DNA of 64,000 bases, taken from positions 5,332,001-5,396,000 of the forward strand of contig NZ_CP151087.1 of the NCBI RefSeq assembly GCF_038396785.1, in the 5' to 3' direction. The DNA is from Sphingobacterium thalpophilum (lineage in GTDB: Bacteria; Bacteroidota; Bacteroidia; Sphingobacteriales; Sphingobacteriaceae). Made by a program: the position numbers and the translations under genes. A model generated the notes under the pieces. The model was not told the origin of the DNA. It saw nothing but the letters and a program-made list of their open reading frames with translations, and did no database searches. Position 1 is the first letter of the stretch. Each line of letters starts with the position of its first letter. Positions 9,533 through 18,664 of this stretch are shown piece after piece.

Positions 9533-11383
9533 ATGAAACTACGATTTAAACTTACATATATAGGAGTTGCTTTATTGACCTTGTCCTCGTTGAGCAGCTG
9601 CAATCACGACGATTGGTTTGACCGGGATTCAAAATCATTGATTACCGATGCACAGCTTTGGAATGACCCAAAACTGTTGACTTCACTCGTCGCCAATTAT
9701 TACGATAGAATGCCAACGCTACATGGTGTTTTCAATACAGGAGGAATGACCGAATTGGATGATGCCATGTGGTCGGGACATCGCGATCAAAACTGGCGTA
9801 ATGATTATCAGTTTGGTGACGATTACGGTCGCTATTGGGATTATGGATTGATTCGGGATCTGAATCTTTCCCTCGAAAATATCGATCAGTTCAGTACACA
9901 ATTGTCTGATGCACAACGCAAGCAGTATAAAGCCGAAATACGCTTCATCCGCGCTTTCGTTTATTTTGAGCTCGTCAAACGCATGGGTGGGGTTCCGATC
10001 GTTACAACCCAGCTCATCTATGACTTTAGCGGTGATCCAACACCATTGCAGGTGGCACGTGCCAAGGAGTATGAAGTCTACGATTTTATTTACAAAGAAT
10101 TGGAAGAGATCAAGGAAGATCTTGCCGTCTATAATGCCAGTAAGACCAGAGCCAACAAGTATACAGCATTAGCTTTGGAAAGTCGGGCAATGCTTTATGC
10201 GGCGTCCATCGCGAAATATAATAATCTAATGGCCTCACCGATAACGACTGCCGGAGGAGAAGTGGGGATTCCAGCCAATATGGCGACGGGGTATTATACC
10301 AAGTCACTGGCTGCTTCCAAGGAAATTATGAATGGCCCCTATGCGCTTTATAATGAGAATGCCGATAAAGGTGCCAATTTTTATGATATGCTCAATAAGA
10401 AAACTGGTGCTGAAGTCATCTTTGCCAAGGATTTTGTCACGAGTTTAAAAGTTCACCGCTTTGCTTATGACAATATCGTCAGAAGTCTGACCGAAGACAA
10501 TGAGTCGTCTTCGACGATTTCTCCTTCATTGAGTCTTGTAGAAAGTTTTGATTATCTAGACGGTAGCAAAGGTACACTACATGATAAAAACGGCGCAGGA
10601 AATTACGTAGCCTACCAAAATATCAACGATATTTTTGCGAATAAAGATGCTCGTTTGTTTGGGACTGTGATTTATCCGGGAACTTCTTTCCGCGGACGTG
10701 CTGTGAGTATTCAAGCTGGAGTTGCAACTTGGGGGACGAATGGAGCTTACCAGTTTACAGCAGCGCCACAACTGGGACAGAATTATGCGAGTGGTGGTTT
10801 GTGGACCGGCTTTGATGGACCGCTTTATGACGCACAGGACGTCAGCAACACCGGCTTCTATATCCGTAAATTTGTCAGTGATGCGCCGGCAGCCAGTACA
10901 CGCGGTACATCAGCTGCTAACTGGTGGCCGTGGTTTCGTCTTGGTGAAATTTACCTCAACGCGTCAGAAGCTGCATTTGAGCTGGGACAGACCGTGGACG
11001 CTAGAACTTACGTCAATAAATTACGCGAAAGAGCAGGATTTCCGGCCAATAGCGTTAGTAACCTAACAATGGATATTATCCGGAACGAACGTCGTGTCGA
11101 ACTTGCTTTTGAAGATCATCGTTACTATGATCTTAAAAGATGGCGTATTGCACATTTGGTGTGGGACGGATCGGAAAATGATCCCAACGCTGTTGTATAT
11201 GGACTATATGCTTATCGTGTCGTGCGTCCAGGGCATGCCGATGACGGTAAGTATATCTATGAACGGGTAAGACCTGCGCGTTTCAGAAAGGCACGCTTTT
11301 TCCGTATGGCCAATTATTATGCGTCCATTAGTCAGGATGTCATTAATAAAAATCCTAAAATAGTTAGAAATCCATTCCATTAA
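9533..11383 (+). CDS. SusD/RagB-family surface glycan-binding lipoprotein
   Basis: Surface lipoprotein that caps the SusC-like barrel and binds the oligosaccharide before import. 616 residues; a lipobox L-S-S-C places the lipidated Cys at residue 23. The middle part is helical with TPR-like repeats (for example the R-A-E-I-R-F-I-R-A-F-V-Y-F-E-L-V run split over 130-150), and the C-terminal region has the SusD signature R-N-E-R-R-V-E-L-A-F-E-D-H-R-Y-Y-D-L-K-R-W in short form near residue 520-540. The gap to the susC-like stop is one base. Length is at the upper end of the usual range. The call is based on these motifs and position; glycan specificity is not visible. Confidence 0.95.
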   Translation: MKLRFKLTYIGVALLTLSSLSSCNHDDWFDRDSKSLITDAQLWNDPKLLTSLVANYYDRMPTLHGVFNTGGMTELDDAMWSGHRDQNWRNDYQFGDDYGRYWDYGLIRDLNLSLENIDQFSTQLSDAQRKQYKAEIRFIRAFVYFELVKRMGGVPIVTTQLIYDFSGDPTPLQVARAKEYEVYDFIYKELEEIKEDLAVYNASKTRANKYTALALESRAMLYAASIAKYNNLMASPITTAGGEVGIPANMATGYYTKSLAASKEIMNGPYALYNENADKGANFYDMLNKKTGAEVIFAKDFVTSLKVHRFAYDNIVRSLTEDNESSSTISPSLSLVESFDYLDGSKGTLHDKNGAGNYVAYQNINDIFANKDARLFGTVIYPGTSFRGRAVSIQAGVATWGTNGAYQFTAAPQLGQNYASGGLWTGFDGPLYDAQDVSNTGFYIRKFVSDAPAASTRGTSAANWWPWFRLGEIYLNASEAAFELGQTVDARTYVNKLRERAGFPANSVSNLTMDIIRNERRVELAFEDHRYYDLKRWRIAHLVWDGSENDPNAVVYGLYAYRVVRPGHADDGKYIYERVRPARFRKARFFRMANYYASISQDVINKNPKIVRNPFH

Positions 11384-11395
11384 TCTAGTTGTACC

Positions 11396-12073
11396 ATGAA
11401 AATAAAATTTTTAAGCTTATTGGTAGCTTTTGCAAGCCTACTCGTTGTAGGTTGTAAATATGATAATTTTGAAGCCCCAAAATCAACGCTTTCGGGACGC
11501 GTTGTTTATGAAGGAAAGGCGATTGGCGTTCGGAATAATGGGCCTCAATTGGAATTATGGCAGGATGGGTATCCGCTTCGCTCAGCAATACCCGTATATT
11601 TTGATCAGGACGGCTCTTTTTCTGTTAGTCTTTTTGATGGTGAATACAAATTGGTGCGGAAAGGAGATTCACCATGGCTACAACAGGCAACCGATACGGT
11701 TTTGGTGCAAGTGAAGGGCAATACGACAATTGATGTGCCTGTAACACCCTATTTCACGGTGACAAACGAGTCTTTTCAAAAAAATAATAACAGTATTACT
11801 GCTAACTTTACGGTTAATAGAATAGTAGGTACGGCAAATTTGGAGTTTGTGCGACTTTACCTCGGTAAATCTGTTTTAACAGATCAGGTACAACGCGAGC
11901 TACGTGTGGATGCCAATTTGGCTAATGTTGCTTTTGGTCAACCGACAAGTATCGTCGGTGAATTGCCGGACAACCTGAAAAACCTCGATTATGTGTTTGC
12001 CCGAATAGGGGTGAAAGCTACGATATCTGGAGAGTACTACTATACGGCAGTTCAAAAAATAGCTTTAAAATAG
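11396..12073 (+). CDS. DUF3823-type lipoprotein of the sus locus
   Basis: 225-residue predicted lipoprotein (lipobox V-V-G-C, Cys20). Two small beta-sandwich modules are suggested: a carboxypeptidase-regulatory-like N-terminal part with S-G-R-V-V-Y-E-G and W-Q-D-G-Y-P motifs (about 28-115) and a second beta-rich part (about 118-225). This matches DUF3823 proteins, which commonly follow SusC/SusD pairs and are thought to be surface glycan-binding or accessory proteins. It starts 12 bases after the susD-like stop, so it is in the operon. The biochemical role is unknown; glycan binding is an inference from position. Confidence 0.85.
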   Translation: MKIKFLSLLVAFASLLVVGCKYDNFEAPKSTLSGRVVYEGKAIGVRNNGPQLELWQDGYPLRSAIPVYFDQDGSFSVSLFDGEYKLVRKGDSPWLQQATDTVLVQVKGNTTIDVPVTPYFTVTNESFQKNNNSITANFTVNRIVGTANLEFVRLYLGKSVLTDQVQRELRVDANLANVAFGQPTSIVGELPDNLKNLDYVFARIGVKATISGEYYYTAVQKIALK

Positions 12074-12105
12074 GTGCTGATGGCAAGTAAAATTGCCGGA
12101 TTACG

Positions 12106-12135
12106 AAGCCACGGGATCATATTCCGCGGCTTTTA
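12106..12135 (+). terminator. Weak hairpin inside the locus, possible partial terminator
   Basis: Arms AAGCCACGG (12106-12114) and CCGCGGCTT (12124-12132) with one mismatch, followed by TTTT. It lies between the binding-protein genes and the GH43 gene and may reduce read-through or stabilise the susCD part of the mRNA. Confidence 0.45.
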
Positions 12136-12183
12136 AAGATGCAAAAAAAATGGTCTAATGCTTATTTATTCTACTAAACCTTC

Positions 12184-14097
12184 ATGAAAAAAAACAAAAT
12201 TTCAATCTTAGTTACCTTATTTTTAATACATGCTACATGCGGCGTTTTTGCTCAGGCTTATCGCAGCGGACCTACGGACAAAGATTTTGCAGGTTATTTA
12301 TTTGCCTATTTCAAAGGTAATGCTGTCGCAGATGAAGCGGTTTGTTTTGCGATTAGCACAGATGGCTATACCTACAGAGCCTTAAATGAAAACCAGCCTA
12401 TCCTGGATTCGAAGGCGATCAGCAAGACTGGTGGTGTACGGGATCCCCATATTCTCCGTGGCGAAGATGGGAAAACATTTTATATGGTGCTCACCGACAT
12501 GACCTCCTCCAAAGGCTGGGATTCCAATCGGGGTTTGATCCTGCTAAAATCCGAAGACCTTGTGCATTGGTCTCATCAGGCAATCGATATCCAGCAGCGT
12601 TTCAAAGGTCAGGAAGCGTTGAAAAGAGTATGGGCACCACAGACTATATATGACCCTTCGGTCGGTAAATACATGGTGTACTGGTCCATGCAGCACGGAA
12701 ATGGTCCGGATATCATCTACTATGCCTATGCTAATAAGGAATTTACAGATTTTGAAAGCGAACCTAAAGTGCTGTTTCTTCCAAAAAATGGTAAATCCTG
12801 TATCGATGGCGATATTATTGCAAAGAATGGCTTGTTCTACCTTTTTTACAAAACTGAAGGACATGGAAATGGCATTAAGCTGGCGATAACCGATTCACTG
12901 ACTTCGGGGAAATGGATTGAACAGCCGGGGTATAAACAGCAAACCAATGATGCTGTGGAAGGATCCAGTGTCTTTAAACTCAATCAGTCGGATAAATATA
13001 TCCTTATGTATGATGTCTATGGTAAAGGGAAATACCAATTCTGCACCTCCGAAGACCTTGATCGTTTTAAAGTAATCGACCATCAAATTGACATGGATTT
13101 CCATCCACGTCATGGGACCATTATTCCTATTTCAAGACAAGAACTTTTGGACTTGACCTCCAAATGGGGGAAACCCAAAGATATAGAATTCGCATTCAGA
13201 AAGAATCCCGTTTTGGATGGCTTTTATGCCGATCCGGATGTACTCTATTCCAATAAAACAAAAAAATACTATATCTATCCAACGAGTGATGGTTTTGATG
13301 GCTGGGGGGGCTATTATTTCAAGACCTTTTCGTCTTCCGATCTCAATCAGTGGAAAGATGAAGGGGTGATTTTGGACCTGAAAAAAGATGTTGCCTGGGG
13401 ACCTCGCAATGCATGGGCACCTACAATCACGGAAAAGAAAGTCAAGAACGATTATAAGTACTATTATTATTTTACAGCAGCGCAAAAGATCGGTGTTGCG
13501 GTGGCTGATTTACCTACCGGGCCTTTTAAGGACGCGGGAAAACCGCTGATCGATTTTAAGCCTGAGGGTGTCAATGGCGGGCAGGAGATTGATCCGGCGG
13601 TGTTTAACGATCCGAAATCGGGAAAAAGCTATCTGTATTGGGGAAATGGCTATCTGGCTGTTGCTGAACTCAACAAAGATATGGTTTCCATCAAAAAAAA
13701 TACAGTAAAGGTACTCACTCCGGATAAGACATTCCGCGAAGGTGCCTATGTTGTCTACCGTAAAGGACGCTATTATTTCTTTTGGTCAGAAGATGATACC
13801 CGGAGTGAAAATTATCGGGTACGCTATGGAACTGCATCTTCCCCAGATGGACCGATCACAGTTCCGGCTAATAATTTAGTCTTACAAAAAGATCCTGCGA
13901 AAGGGATCTATGGCACTGGGCATAATTCGATTTTGCAGATTCCCGGTAAAGACGAATGGTATATTGTTTACCATCGATTCAATTATCCCAAAGGTATTGA
14001 TATGGGCGACGCAGCAGGATTTAACCGGGAGGTATGCATGGATCGTTTGTATTTTGATGATCAGGGCCATGTCTTGCCTGTTGTTCCAACGCTTTAA
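12184..14097 (+). CDS. Two-domain GH43 glycosidase
   Basis: Secreted enzyme (signal peptide ending V-F-A-Q near residue 24) with two five-bladed propeller units in tandem over 637 residues. The N-terminal unit (about 30-335) keeps G-V-R-D-P-H with Asp87. The C-terminal unit (about 342-635) shows a full GH43 triad: Asp350 in A-D-P-D-V (base), Asp470 in E-I-D-P-A-V-F (pKa modulator) and Glu519 in R-E-G-A-Y (acid). GH43 enzymes usually release alpha-L-arabinofuranose or beta-D-xylose, and some act on beta-D-galactose. The two-unit layout is longer than the common 300-350-residue GH43; the first unit may be a second active site or a binding unit. It is the fourth gene of the sus locus and runs into the GH2 gene 13 bases later. 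Confidence 0.85.
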   Translation: MKKNKISILVTLFLIHATCGVFAQAYRSGPTDKDFAGYLFAYFKGNAVADEAVCFAISTDGYTYRALNENQPILDSKAISKTGGVRDPHILRGEDGKTFYMVLTDMTSSKGWDSNRGLILLKSEDLVHWSHQAIDIQQRFKGQEALKRVWAPQTIYDPSVGKYMVYWSMQHGNGPDIIYYAYANKEFTDFESEPKVLFLPKNGKSCIDGDIIAKNGLFYLFYKTEGHGNGIKLAITDSLTSGKWIEQPGYKQQTNDAVEGSSVFKLNQSDKYILMYDVYGKGKYQFCTSEDLDRFKVIDHQIDMDFHPRHGTIIPISRQELLDLTSKWGKPKDIEFAFRKNPVLDGFYADPDVLYSNKTKKYYIYPTSDGFDGWGGYYFKTFSSSDLNQWKDEGVILDLKKDVAWGPRNAWAPTITEKKVKNDYKYYYYFTAAQKIGVAVADLPTGPFKDAGKPLIDFKPEGVNGGQEIDPAVFNDPKSGKSYLYWGNGYLAVAELNKDMVSIKKNTVKVLTPDKTFREGAYVVYRKGRYYFFWSEDDTRSENYRVRYGTASSPDGPITVPANNLVLQKDPAKGIYGTGHNSILQIPGKDEWYIVYHRFNYPKGIDMGDAAGFNREVCMDRLYFDDQGHVLPVVPTL

Positions 14098-14110
14098 TCA
14101 CTTGAACCTA

Positions 14111-16624
14111 ATGCAAAAAAGTAAAATGAATAATCTCATAAAAAAACTAGCAGTCTTAGCTGTTTCTATTGGTATGGGCATCAGTGACCTATACGCACAG
14201 GCTGGATTTGGTGAGGCCGAAGTGATCAATTCAGACTGGCGTTTCCATTTGGGTGATATCGAGGGGCAGGCCAGCGCAGAAACGAAGCGTGGAGCCTGGC
14301 AGCAGGTCTGTTTGCCTCATGATTGGGGTGTAAAATACCCGCTCAGTCCAAGTTTAGCCAGCGCGACAGGCTATTTACCGGGCGGTATTGGCTGGTATCA
14401 AAAACAGCTCCTGATACCTATGGAAGATCAGGGCAAAAAAATATTTATCTATTTTGAGGGCGTATACAACCGAAGCGAGGTGTTTGTCAATGGCAAATCT
14501 GTTGGAAAACGCCCCAACGGCTATATATCCTTTTCTTATGATATCACACCCTATATTGAGTTTGGAAAAGAAAATACCATCGCTGTTAAGGTCGACCACA
14601 GTAAAAGTGCCGATTCAAGATGGTACACGGGATCGGGCATTTATCGTGACGTTTGGCTTGTAAAGGCCAATCCCTTGCATATCGATCAATGGGGAGTATA
14701 TGCCTATCCAGAGCTAAAGCAAGGGAAAGGAATGTTAAATACCGAAGTGACCGTTGTCAATAGTACGTCCAACGGCAGTGCGCTTACCGTTGTGCAGGAG
14801 TTGATTGATGCCGCAGGGAAGGTTGTCGCTAATAAATCGGAGAAAGTAAAGATTGATGCTACCGCTAAAGCGACGATACAGCAGCAATTGACGGTTGCAA
14901 ACCCTAAATTGTGGAGCTTGGATCAACCCAATCAATATACCTTGCGGACAAGCGTATTGCAAAATGGAAAGCAAATTGATCAGTCGGCAATCAAAACGGG
15001 CTTCCGAACTTTTACATTTGATCCAAACAAGGGCTTTGCTTTAAACGGCGAATGGATGAAAGTCAAAGGCGTGTGCCTACATCACGATGCTGGTGTGCTG
15101 GGTGCTGAAATGTATACCGAGGTATGGCGTCGACGGCTGCAGACATTAAAATCTTTGGGTGTCAATGCCATTCGAACCAGCCATAATCCGCAAGCATCCT
15201 CGCTTTACACCTTATGTGACGAGTTGGGGCTGTTGGTTATGGATGAGGCATTTGATGAATGGGAATTTCCAAAACGGAAATGGCTGCAGGGCTGGAATGT
15301 CGGGACGCCCGGTTTTGAGGGATCGTATGACTTTTTTGAAAGCTGGGGCGAGCAGGATCTTGCAGATATGGTCAAACGGGATCGCAATCACCTCTCGATT
15401 TTCGCCTGGAGTATAGGGAACGAAGTGGATTATCCAAATGACCCTTACTCACATCCTGTCCTTAATGGCGAGAAGAAGGAGGGTGGTTTTACACAGGCTT
15501 CTTATGGCGGATACAAAAAGGATGCACCAGATGCGATGCGCCTTGGGGATATTGCCAAAAGACTGGTTGCTACAGTAAAAAGATACGATAAGAGCAGAGC
15601 CGTTACTGCAGGCCTCGCAGGTGTGGCTATGTCTAATGAAACAGCCTATCCTGGAGCACTTGATATTGCAGGGTACAATTATACCGAAAGTCGTTATCAA
15701 CTGGATCATCAGCGTTATCCTGCACGCGTGATTTTCGGAAGTGAAAATCGACATGATCTTCCGGCATGGCTTGCGGTGCGTGACAATAACCATATATTTG
15801 GCCAGTTCTTGTGGACGGGTATTGACTATCTCGGAGAGTCGGGGCGTTGGCCTTCACGTGGATTTTATTCGGGACTGCTGGATTTCGCAGGTTTTATTAA
15901 ACCGAGGGGTTATTACCGCCAATCGCTGTGGTCCGATAAACCAATGGCTTATTTGGGAACCTATCCATTGAAGGGCGGAGCAACGACTACCGATGTCTGG
16001 TCTGCATTGGAATCCGAACAGGGGCAACGGAAAAATGAAGCGCCCTCCATGGATGCCTGGCCAATTTGGAACTATCAGGAGGGGCAGCAAATCAGGGTGG
16101 TCTGTTACACCAATAGCCCTCAGGCGCGATTGGAGCTTAATGGTAAGGTTGTTGGCGAAGAGAAAAATTACGATGAGAAGACAGGTATCATCTTTTGGGA
16201 TATTCCCTATGCAGCTGGTAAACTAGAGGTTGTTGGTCTGGACACGAATAAAAAAGAAGTAGTTCGGCACACTATCGAATCCAGTGAACGTCCGGCGGCG
16301 ATTCAGGCGACGGTGATAGGAGGGAAAGCGATTGAGAGCGGTGGCATTTTGCAGGTTGCCTTGCAAGTGGTGGATAACAAGGGACTTCCTGTGGTCCTTT
16401 CGGAAGATGAAATCACCTGTGATATTGCTGGACATGCGCGATTACTGGGTATGGAAGCGGGGAACAATGCAGATATGGGCGACTATACCGATAATAAACA
16501 GCGCGTTTATCATGGAAAAATGATCGTGTATGTTCAGGCTTTGGGCAAATCGGGCGATACAATTAATATACGATTTACCTCGCCTTGGTTGACAATGGCA
16601 AACGTAACCTATAGCATAAAATAA
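14111..16624 (+). CDS. GH2-family beta-glycosidase (beta-galactosidase-like)
   Basis: Secreted retaining glycosidase of 837 residues. ATG 14111 is preferred because it follows the GH43 stop by 13 bases and is followed by a signal peptide ending L-Y-A-Q; ATG 14126 is an equally good alternative, while longer in-frame starts would overlap the GH43 gene. Order: GH2 sugar-binding jelly roll (about 40-200, with P-H-D-W-G and W-Y-x-K), Ig-like domain (about 205-310), TIM barrel (about 315-620), then DUF4982-type and Ig-like C-terminal domains. Acid/base Glu438 lies in W-S-I-G-N-E; the likely nucleophile is Glu545 in F-G-S-E-N. Beta-galactosidase is the most common activity of this architecture, but beta-glucuronidase or beta-mannosidase cannot be excluded. 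Last gene of the locus before a strong terminator. Confidence 0.88.
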   Translation: MQKSKMNNLIKKLAVLAVSIGMGISDLYAQAGFGEAEVINSDWRFHLGDIEGQASAETKRGAWQQVCLPHDWGVKYPLSPSLASATGYLPGGIGWYQKQLLIPMEDQGKKIFIYFEGVYNRSEVFVNGKSVGKRPNGYISFSYDITPYIEFGKENTIAVKVDHSKSADSRWYTGSGIYRDVWLVKANPLHIDQWGVYAYPELKQGKGMLNTEVTVVNSTSNGSALTVVQELIDAAGKVVANKSEKVKIDATAKATIQQQLTVANPKLWSLDQPNQYTLRTSVLQNGKQIDQSAIKTGFRTFTFDPNKGFALNGEWMKVKGVCLHHDAGVLGAEMYTEVWRRRLQTLKSLGVNAIRTSHNPQASSLYTLCDELGLLVMDEAFDEWEFPKRKWLQGWNVGTPGFEGSYDFFESWGEQDLADMVKRDRNHLSIFAWSIGNEVDYPNDPYSHPVLNGEKKEGGFTQASYGGYKKDAPDAMRLGDIAKRLVATVKRYDKSRAVTAGLAGVAMSNETAYPGALDIAGYNYTESRYQLDHQRYPARVIFGSENRHDLPAWLAVRDNNHIFGQFLWTGIDYLGESGRWPSRGFYSGLLDFAGFIKPRGYYRQSLWSDKPMAYLGTYPLKGGATTTDVWSALESEQGQRKNEAPSMDAWPIWNYQEGQQIRVVCYTNSPQARLELNGKVVGEEKNYDEKTGIIFWDIPYAAGKLEVVGLDTNKKEVVRHTIESSERPAAIQATVIGGKAIESGGILQVALQVVDNKGLPVVLSEDEITCDIAGHARLLGMEAGNNADMGDYTDNKQRVYHGKMIVYVQALGKSGDTINIRFTSPWLTMANVTYSIK

Positions 16625-16657
16625 TTAACTCACTTGTCTTTATTGAACTTCTGAACT

Positions 16658-16690
16658 AAAAAAGCACCGGAAAACTCCGGTGCTTTTTTT
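16658..16690 (+). terminator. Strong intrinsic terminator after GH2
   Basis: GC-rich stem AAGCACCGG / CCGGTGCTT with a six-base loop, flanked by A and T runs (T7 at the end). It closes the polysaccharide locus. Confidence 0.9.
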
Positions 16691-16806
16691 ATGCCAAAAT
16701 CTTATAGGATGTCCATTCCACTATCGGAAAAATTACGGTTTTATATATTGCTCACAAAAAATATAAATCGGCCAAAGCCAGTTTGTACTTTGCTGCTACC
16801 TATATA

Positions 16807-16854
16807 AAAATCAACAAGGTTATTTCCTTTCAAGGAAATAACCTTGTTGATTTT
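16807..16854 (-). terminator. Long perfect hairpin downstream of the Hsp31-like gene
   Basis: Two perfectly complementary 23-base arms (16807-16829 and 16832-16854) around two central bases; each strand ends in a T-rich tract. It lies 14 bases beyond the stop of the leftward gene and probably acts as a terminator. A 23-bp perfect stem is unusually long for this role. Confidence 0.75.
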
Positions 16855-16867
16855 AGCTAATTGTTTA

Positions 16868-17566
16868 TTATATCTTGCTCAATAGAGCAAACAAAGCTTT
16901 AGCAGTTTCTTCCGAAGACCCAGGGTTTTGCCCGGTAATGAGATGACCATCTTTGACTACATAACTATGCCAATCTTCCCCTTTGCTGTACTGACCACCC
17001 AATTTTACGAGTTCATCTTCCACTAAAAAGGGAACAACATCCGTTAGTTGAACCGCTTCTTCCTCGCTATTTGAAAATCCGGTAACTTTTTTGCCTTTGA
17101 TCAGTGGCTGACCATTACTATCCTTGACATAGCGAAATACAGCTGGGGCATGGCATACGGCAGCGACAGGTTTGTTGTGGGCCCAAAATGATTCGATCAA
17201 TGCAATGGATGTCTTATCGTTGGTTAAATCCCACAAAGGGCCATGGCCCCCAGGATAGAAAACAGCATCATAATCCTGCTCATTGATATGATCCAAAGGA
17301 ATGCTATTTGCCAATTTTGTTTGAAGCTCCTTATCGGCATCAAAACGTTTGGTTGCTTCGGTTTGAAAATCCGGGAGTGCACTTTTAGGGTCTATCGGTG
17401 GCTGACCACCTTTAGGCGATGCGATTGTGACGTCCACTCCTGCATCTTGTAAAACATAGTAAGGTGCTGCAAATTCCTCAATCCAAAAACCTGTTTTTTC
17501 TCCCGTATCTCCCAATTGGTCATGTGATGTCAATACAACCAATACTTTTAATTTGTCTTTTTTCAT
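16868..17566 (-). CDS. DJ-1/PfpI superfamily protein, Hsp31-like (class I glutamine amidotransferase fold)
   Basis: Cytosolic 232-residue protein of the Hsp31/YajL/PfpI superfamily, whose members are described as glyoxalase III, deglycase or chaperone-type stress proteins. Visible: E-E at 30-31, the Y-P-G-G-H-G-P turn (104-110), and the nucleophile elbow A-V-C-H-A-P with Cys138-His139. The Gly-rich start lacks a signal peptide. Homologues of this size without the long N-terminal extension of E. coli Hsp31 are common. Two CRP-type palindromes lie 79 and 117 bases upstream of the start, after the stop of a Crp/Fnr-type gene transcribed in the same direction; this suggests regulation by that protein. 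Which of the claimed activities applies is not decidable here. Confidence 0.9.
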   Translation of the reverse strand: MKKDKLKVLVVLTSHDQLGDTGEKTGFWIEEFAAPYYVLQDAGVDVTIASPKGGQPPIDPKSALPDFQTEATKRFDADKELQTKLANSIPLDHINEQDYDAVFYPGGHGPLWDLTNDKTSIALIESFWAHNKPVAAVCHAPAVFRYVKDSNGQPLIKGKKVTGFSNSEEEAVQLTDVVPFLVEDELVKLGGQYSKGEDWHSYVVKDGHLITGQNPGSSEETAKALFALLSKI

Positions 17567-17644
17567 ATTAAATAACCAAGTCTGTTAAAAAATTATATGT
17601 TTAAAACGATAGTACAAAGTAGGGGATAAGTTGCCAGAGCCCTA

Positions 17645-17660
17645 TGTGATATACATCACA
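17645..17660. promoter_or_regulatory. CRP-type operator 1
   Basis: Perfect TGTGA-N6-TCACA palindrome (TGTGATATACATCACA) upstream of the Hsp31-like gene. Consistent with the recognition helix R-E-T-L-S-R of the adjacent regulator. Confidence 0.7.
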
Positions 17661-17682
17661 ATTTAGCGAATGGTTTTGCTTT

Positions 17683-17698
17683 TGTGATATAGATCACA
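17683..17698. promoter_or_regulatory. CRP-type operator 2
   Basis: Second perfect TGTGA-N6-TCACA palindrome, 38 bp centre-to-centre from the first and touching the stop codon of the Crp/Fnr-type gene. Confidence 0.7.
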
Positions 17699-18274
17699 TT
17701 ATTTGGCTTGGTATAGCCTGCTCAGTGTTTCGCGGGAAACACCCAGATATGCTGCAATCAAATGTTTGGGAATGAGATTATAGAGTTCAGGATATTGCTG
17801 CATGAGTTCCTCGTAGCGGCTTCGAGCATCGTTGTTCAGCAGTGACATTATTCTTTTTTGCAGCCCAATATATCCTTTATTGGAACGCCATCTAAAAAAG
17901 GTTTCAACTTCGTGAATTTCCTTACATACTTTTTCACGGTCTTCGTTCGATAAGCAAAGAGTGTCTGCATCGCTGACACAATCTAAATTGACCGTAGCTG
18001 GGCCTTGGTTATGCAATGCATTATAATCGGAAGCCCACCAGGTTTTTGTGGCGAACTGTAAGATATGCATCTTTTGTTCATCGTTGGTGAAATAGGTCTT
18101 TAAACAGCCATTTAGCACAAAATACTCTTGTTCCACAAGGTCTCCTTGACGGATAATCATTTGTTTCTTTTTAAAGGAGATCGGTTTAAAAAAAGAAAAG
18201 AAGTAGTCGAATTGTTCGTCGTTTAACTGGACGGTTTTGTCGATATGTTGTCTCAGAATTTCACGCTCGGTCAT
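17699..18274 (-). CDS. Crp/Fnr-family transcriptional regulator
   Basis: 191-residue regulator with an N-terminal cyclic-nucleotide-binding-like beta-barrel (about 20-115; R-Q-G-D near 42-45), a long dimer helix, and a C-terminal winged helix that is short for the family, as in many Bacteroidota. The recognition helix reads S-R-E-T-L-S-R (180-186), which keeps the Arg-Glu...Arg set by which E. coli CRP reads TGTGA. No cysteine cluster for an FeS centre is seen, so FNR-type oxygen sensing is unlikely; the effector is unknown. It is followed by two perfect TGTGA palindromes and then the Hsp31-like gene in the same direction, which makes that gene the obvious candidate target. Confidence 0.92.
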   Translation of the reverse strand: MTEREILRQHIDKTVQLNDEQFDYFFSFFKPISFKKKQMIIRQGDLVEQEYFVLNGCLKTYFTNDEQKMHILQFATKTWWASDYNALHNQGPATVNLDCVSDADTLCLSNEDREKVCKEIHEVETFFRWRSNKGYIGLQKRIMSLLNNDARSRYEELMQQYPELYNLIPKHLIAAYLGVSRETLSRLYQAK

Positions 18275-18385
18275 AGCTAACAGTTACTTGATCGATTTAA
18301 AATTAAACAAAATCTCACAATGATAGCGAAGGGCTGCATCAAGTTCTCCTCAGATTCAAAATTAAGAAGGGAATAACACTACTTT

Positions 18386-18446
18386 TACAGGGGGTAACAA
18401 GGGGTTAGTAGGGGATATACCCTACTAACCCCTTGTTACCCCTGTA
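18386..18446. repeat. Long near-perfect inverted repeat
   Basis: Left arm 18386-18413 (28 bases) and right arm 18420-18446 (27 bases) are complementary except for one bulged G, around a six-base centre. The arms carry G4/C4 runs. There is no following T-tract on either side, so it does not look like an ordinary terminator. Confidence 0.85.
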
Positions 18447-18664
18447 ATATATTAAGATAATATCAATTTGATTTTAACTTGTTCCTAAACAAAAAGGGAA
18501 CTTGAAATACGTTAACCGCGCTACTAAATTTCCCTGTTTAACCGGTTTAGTGATTTAGAAAAAATGATTTTTTTTTGATTTTATTTTGTTTATACAAAGT
18601 TATTTTCTATTTTAGTGTTGCCCATTCAAGGGCACTTTTCATAAAATAGGTTAATAATATGGCT

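Noticed and set aside
13910-14110. Longer start for the GH2 enzyme
   Set aside because: Lies inside the GH43 gene; signal peptide starts at 14111 or 14126.
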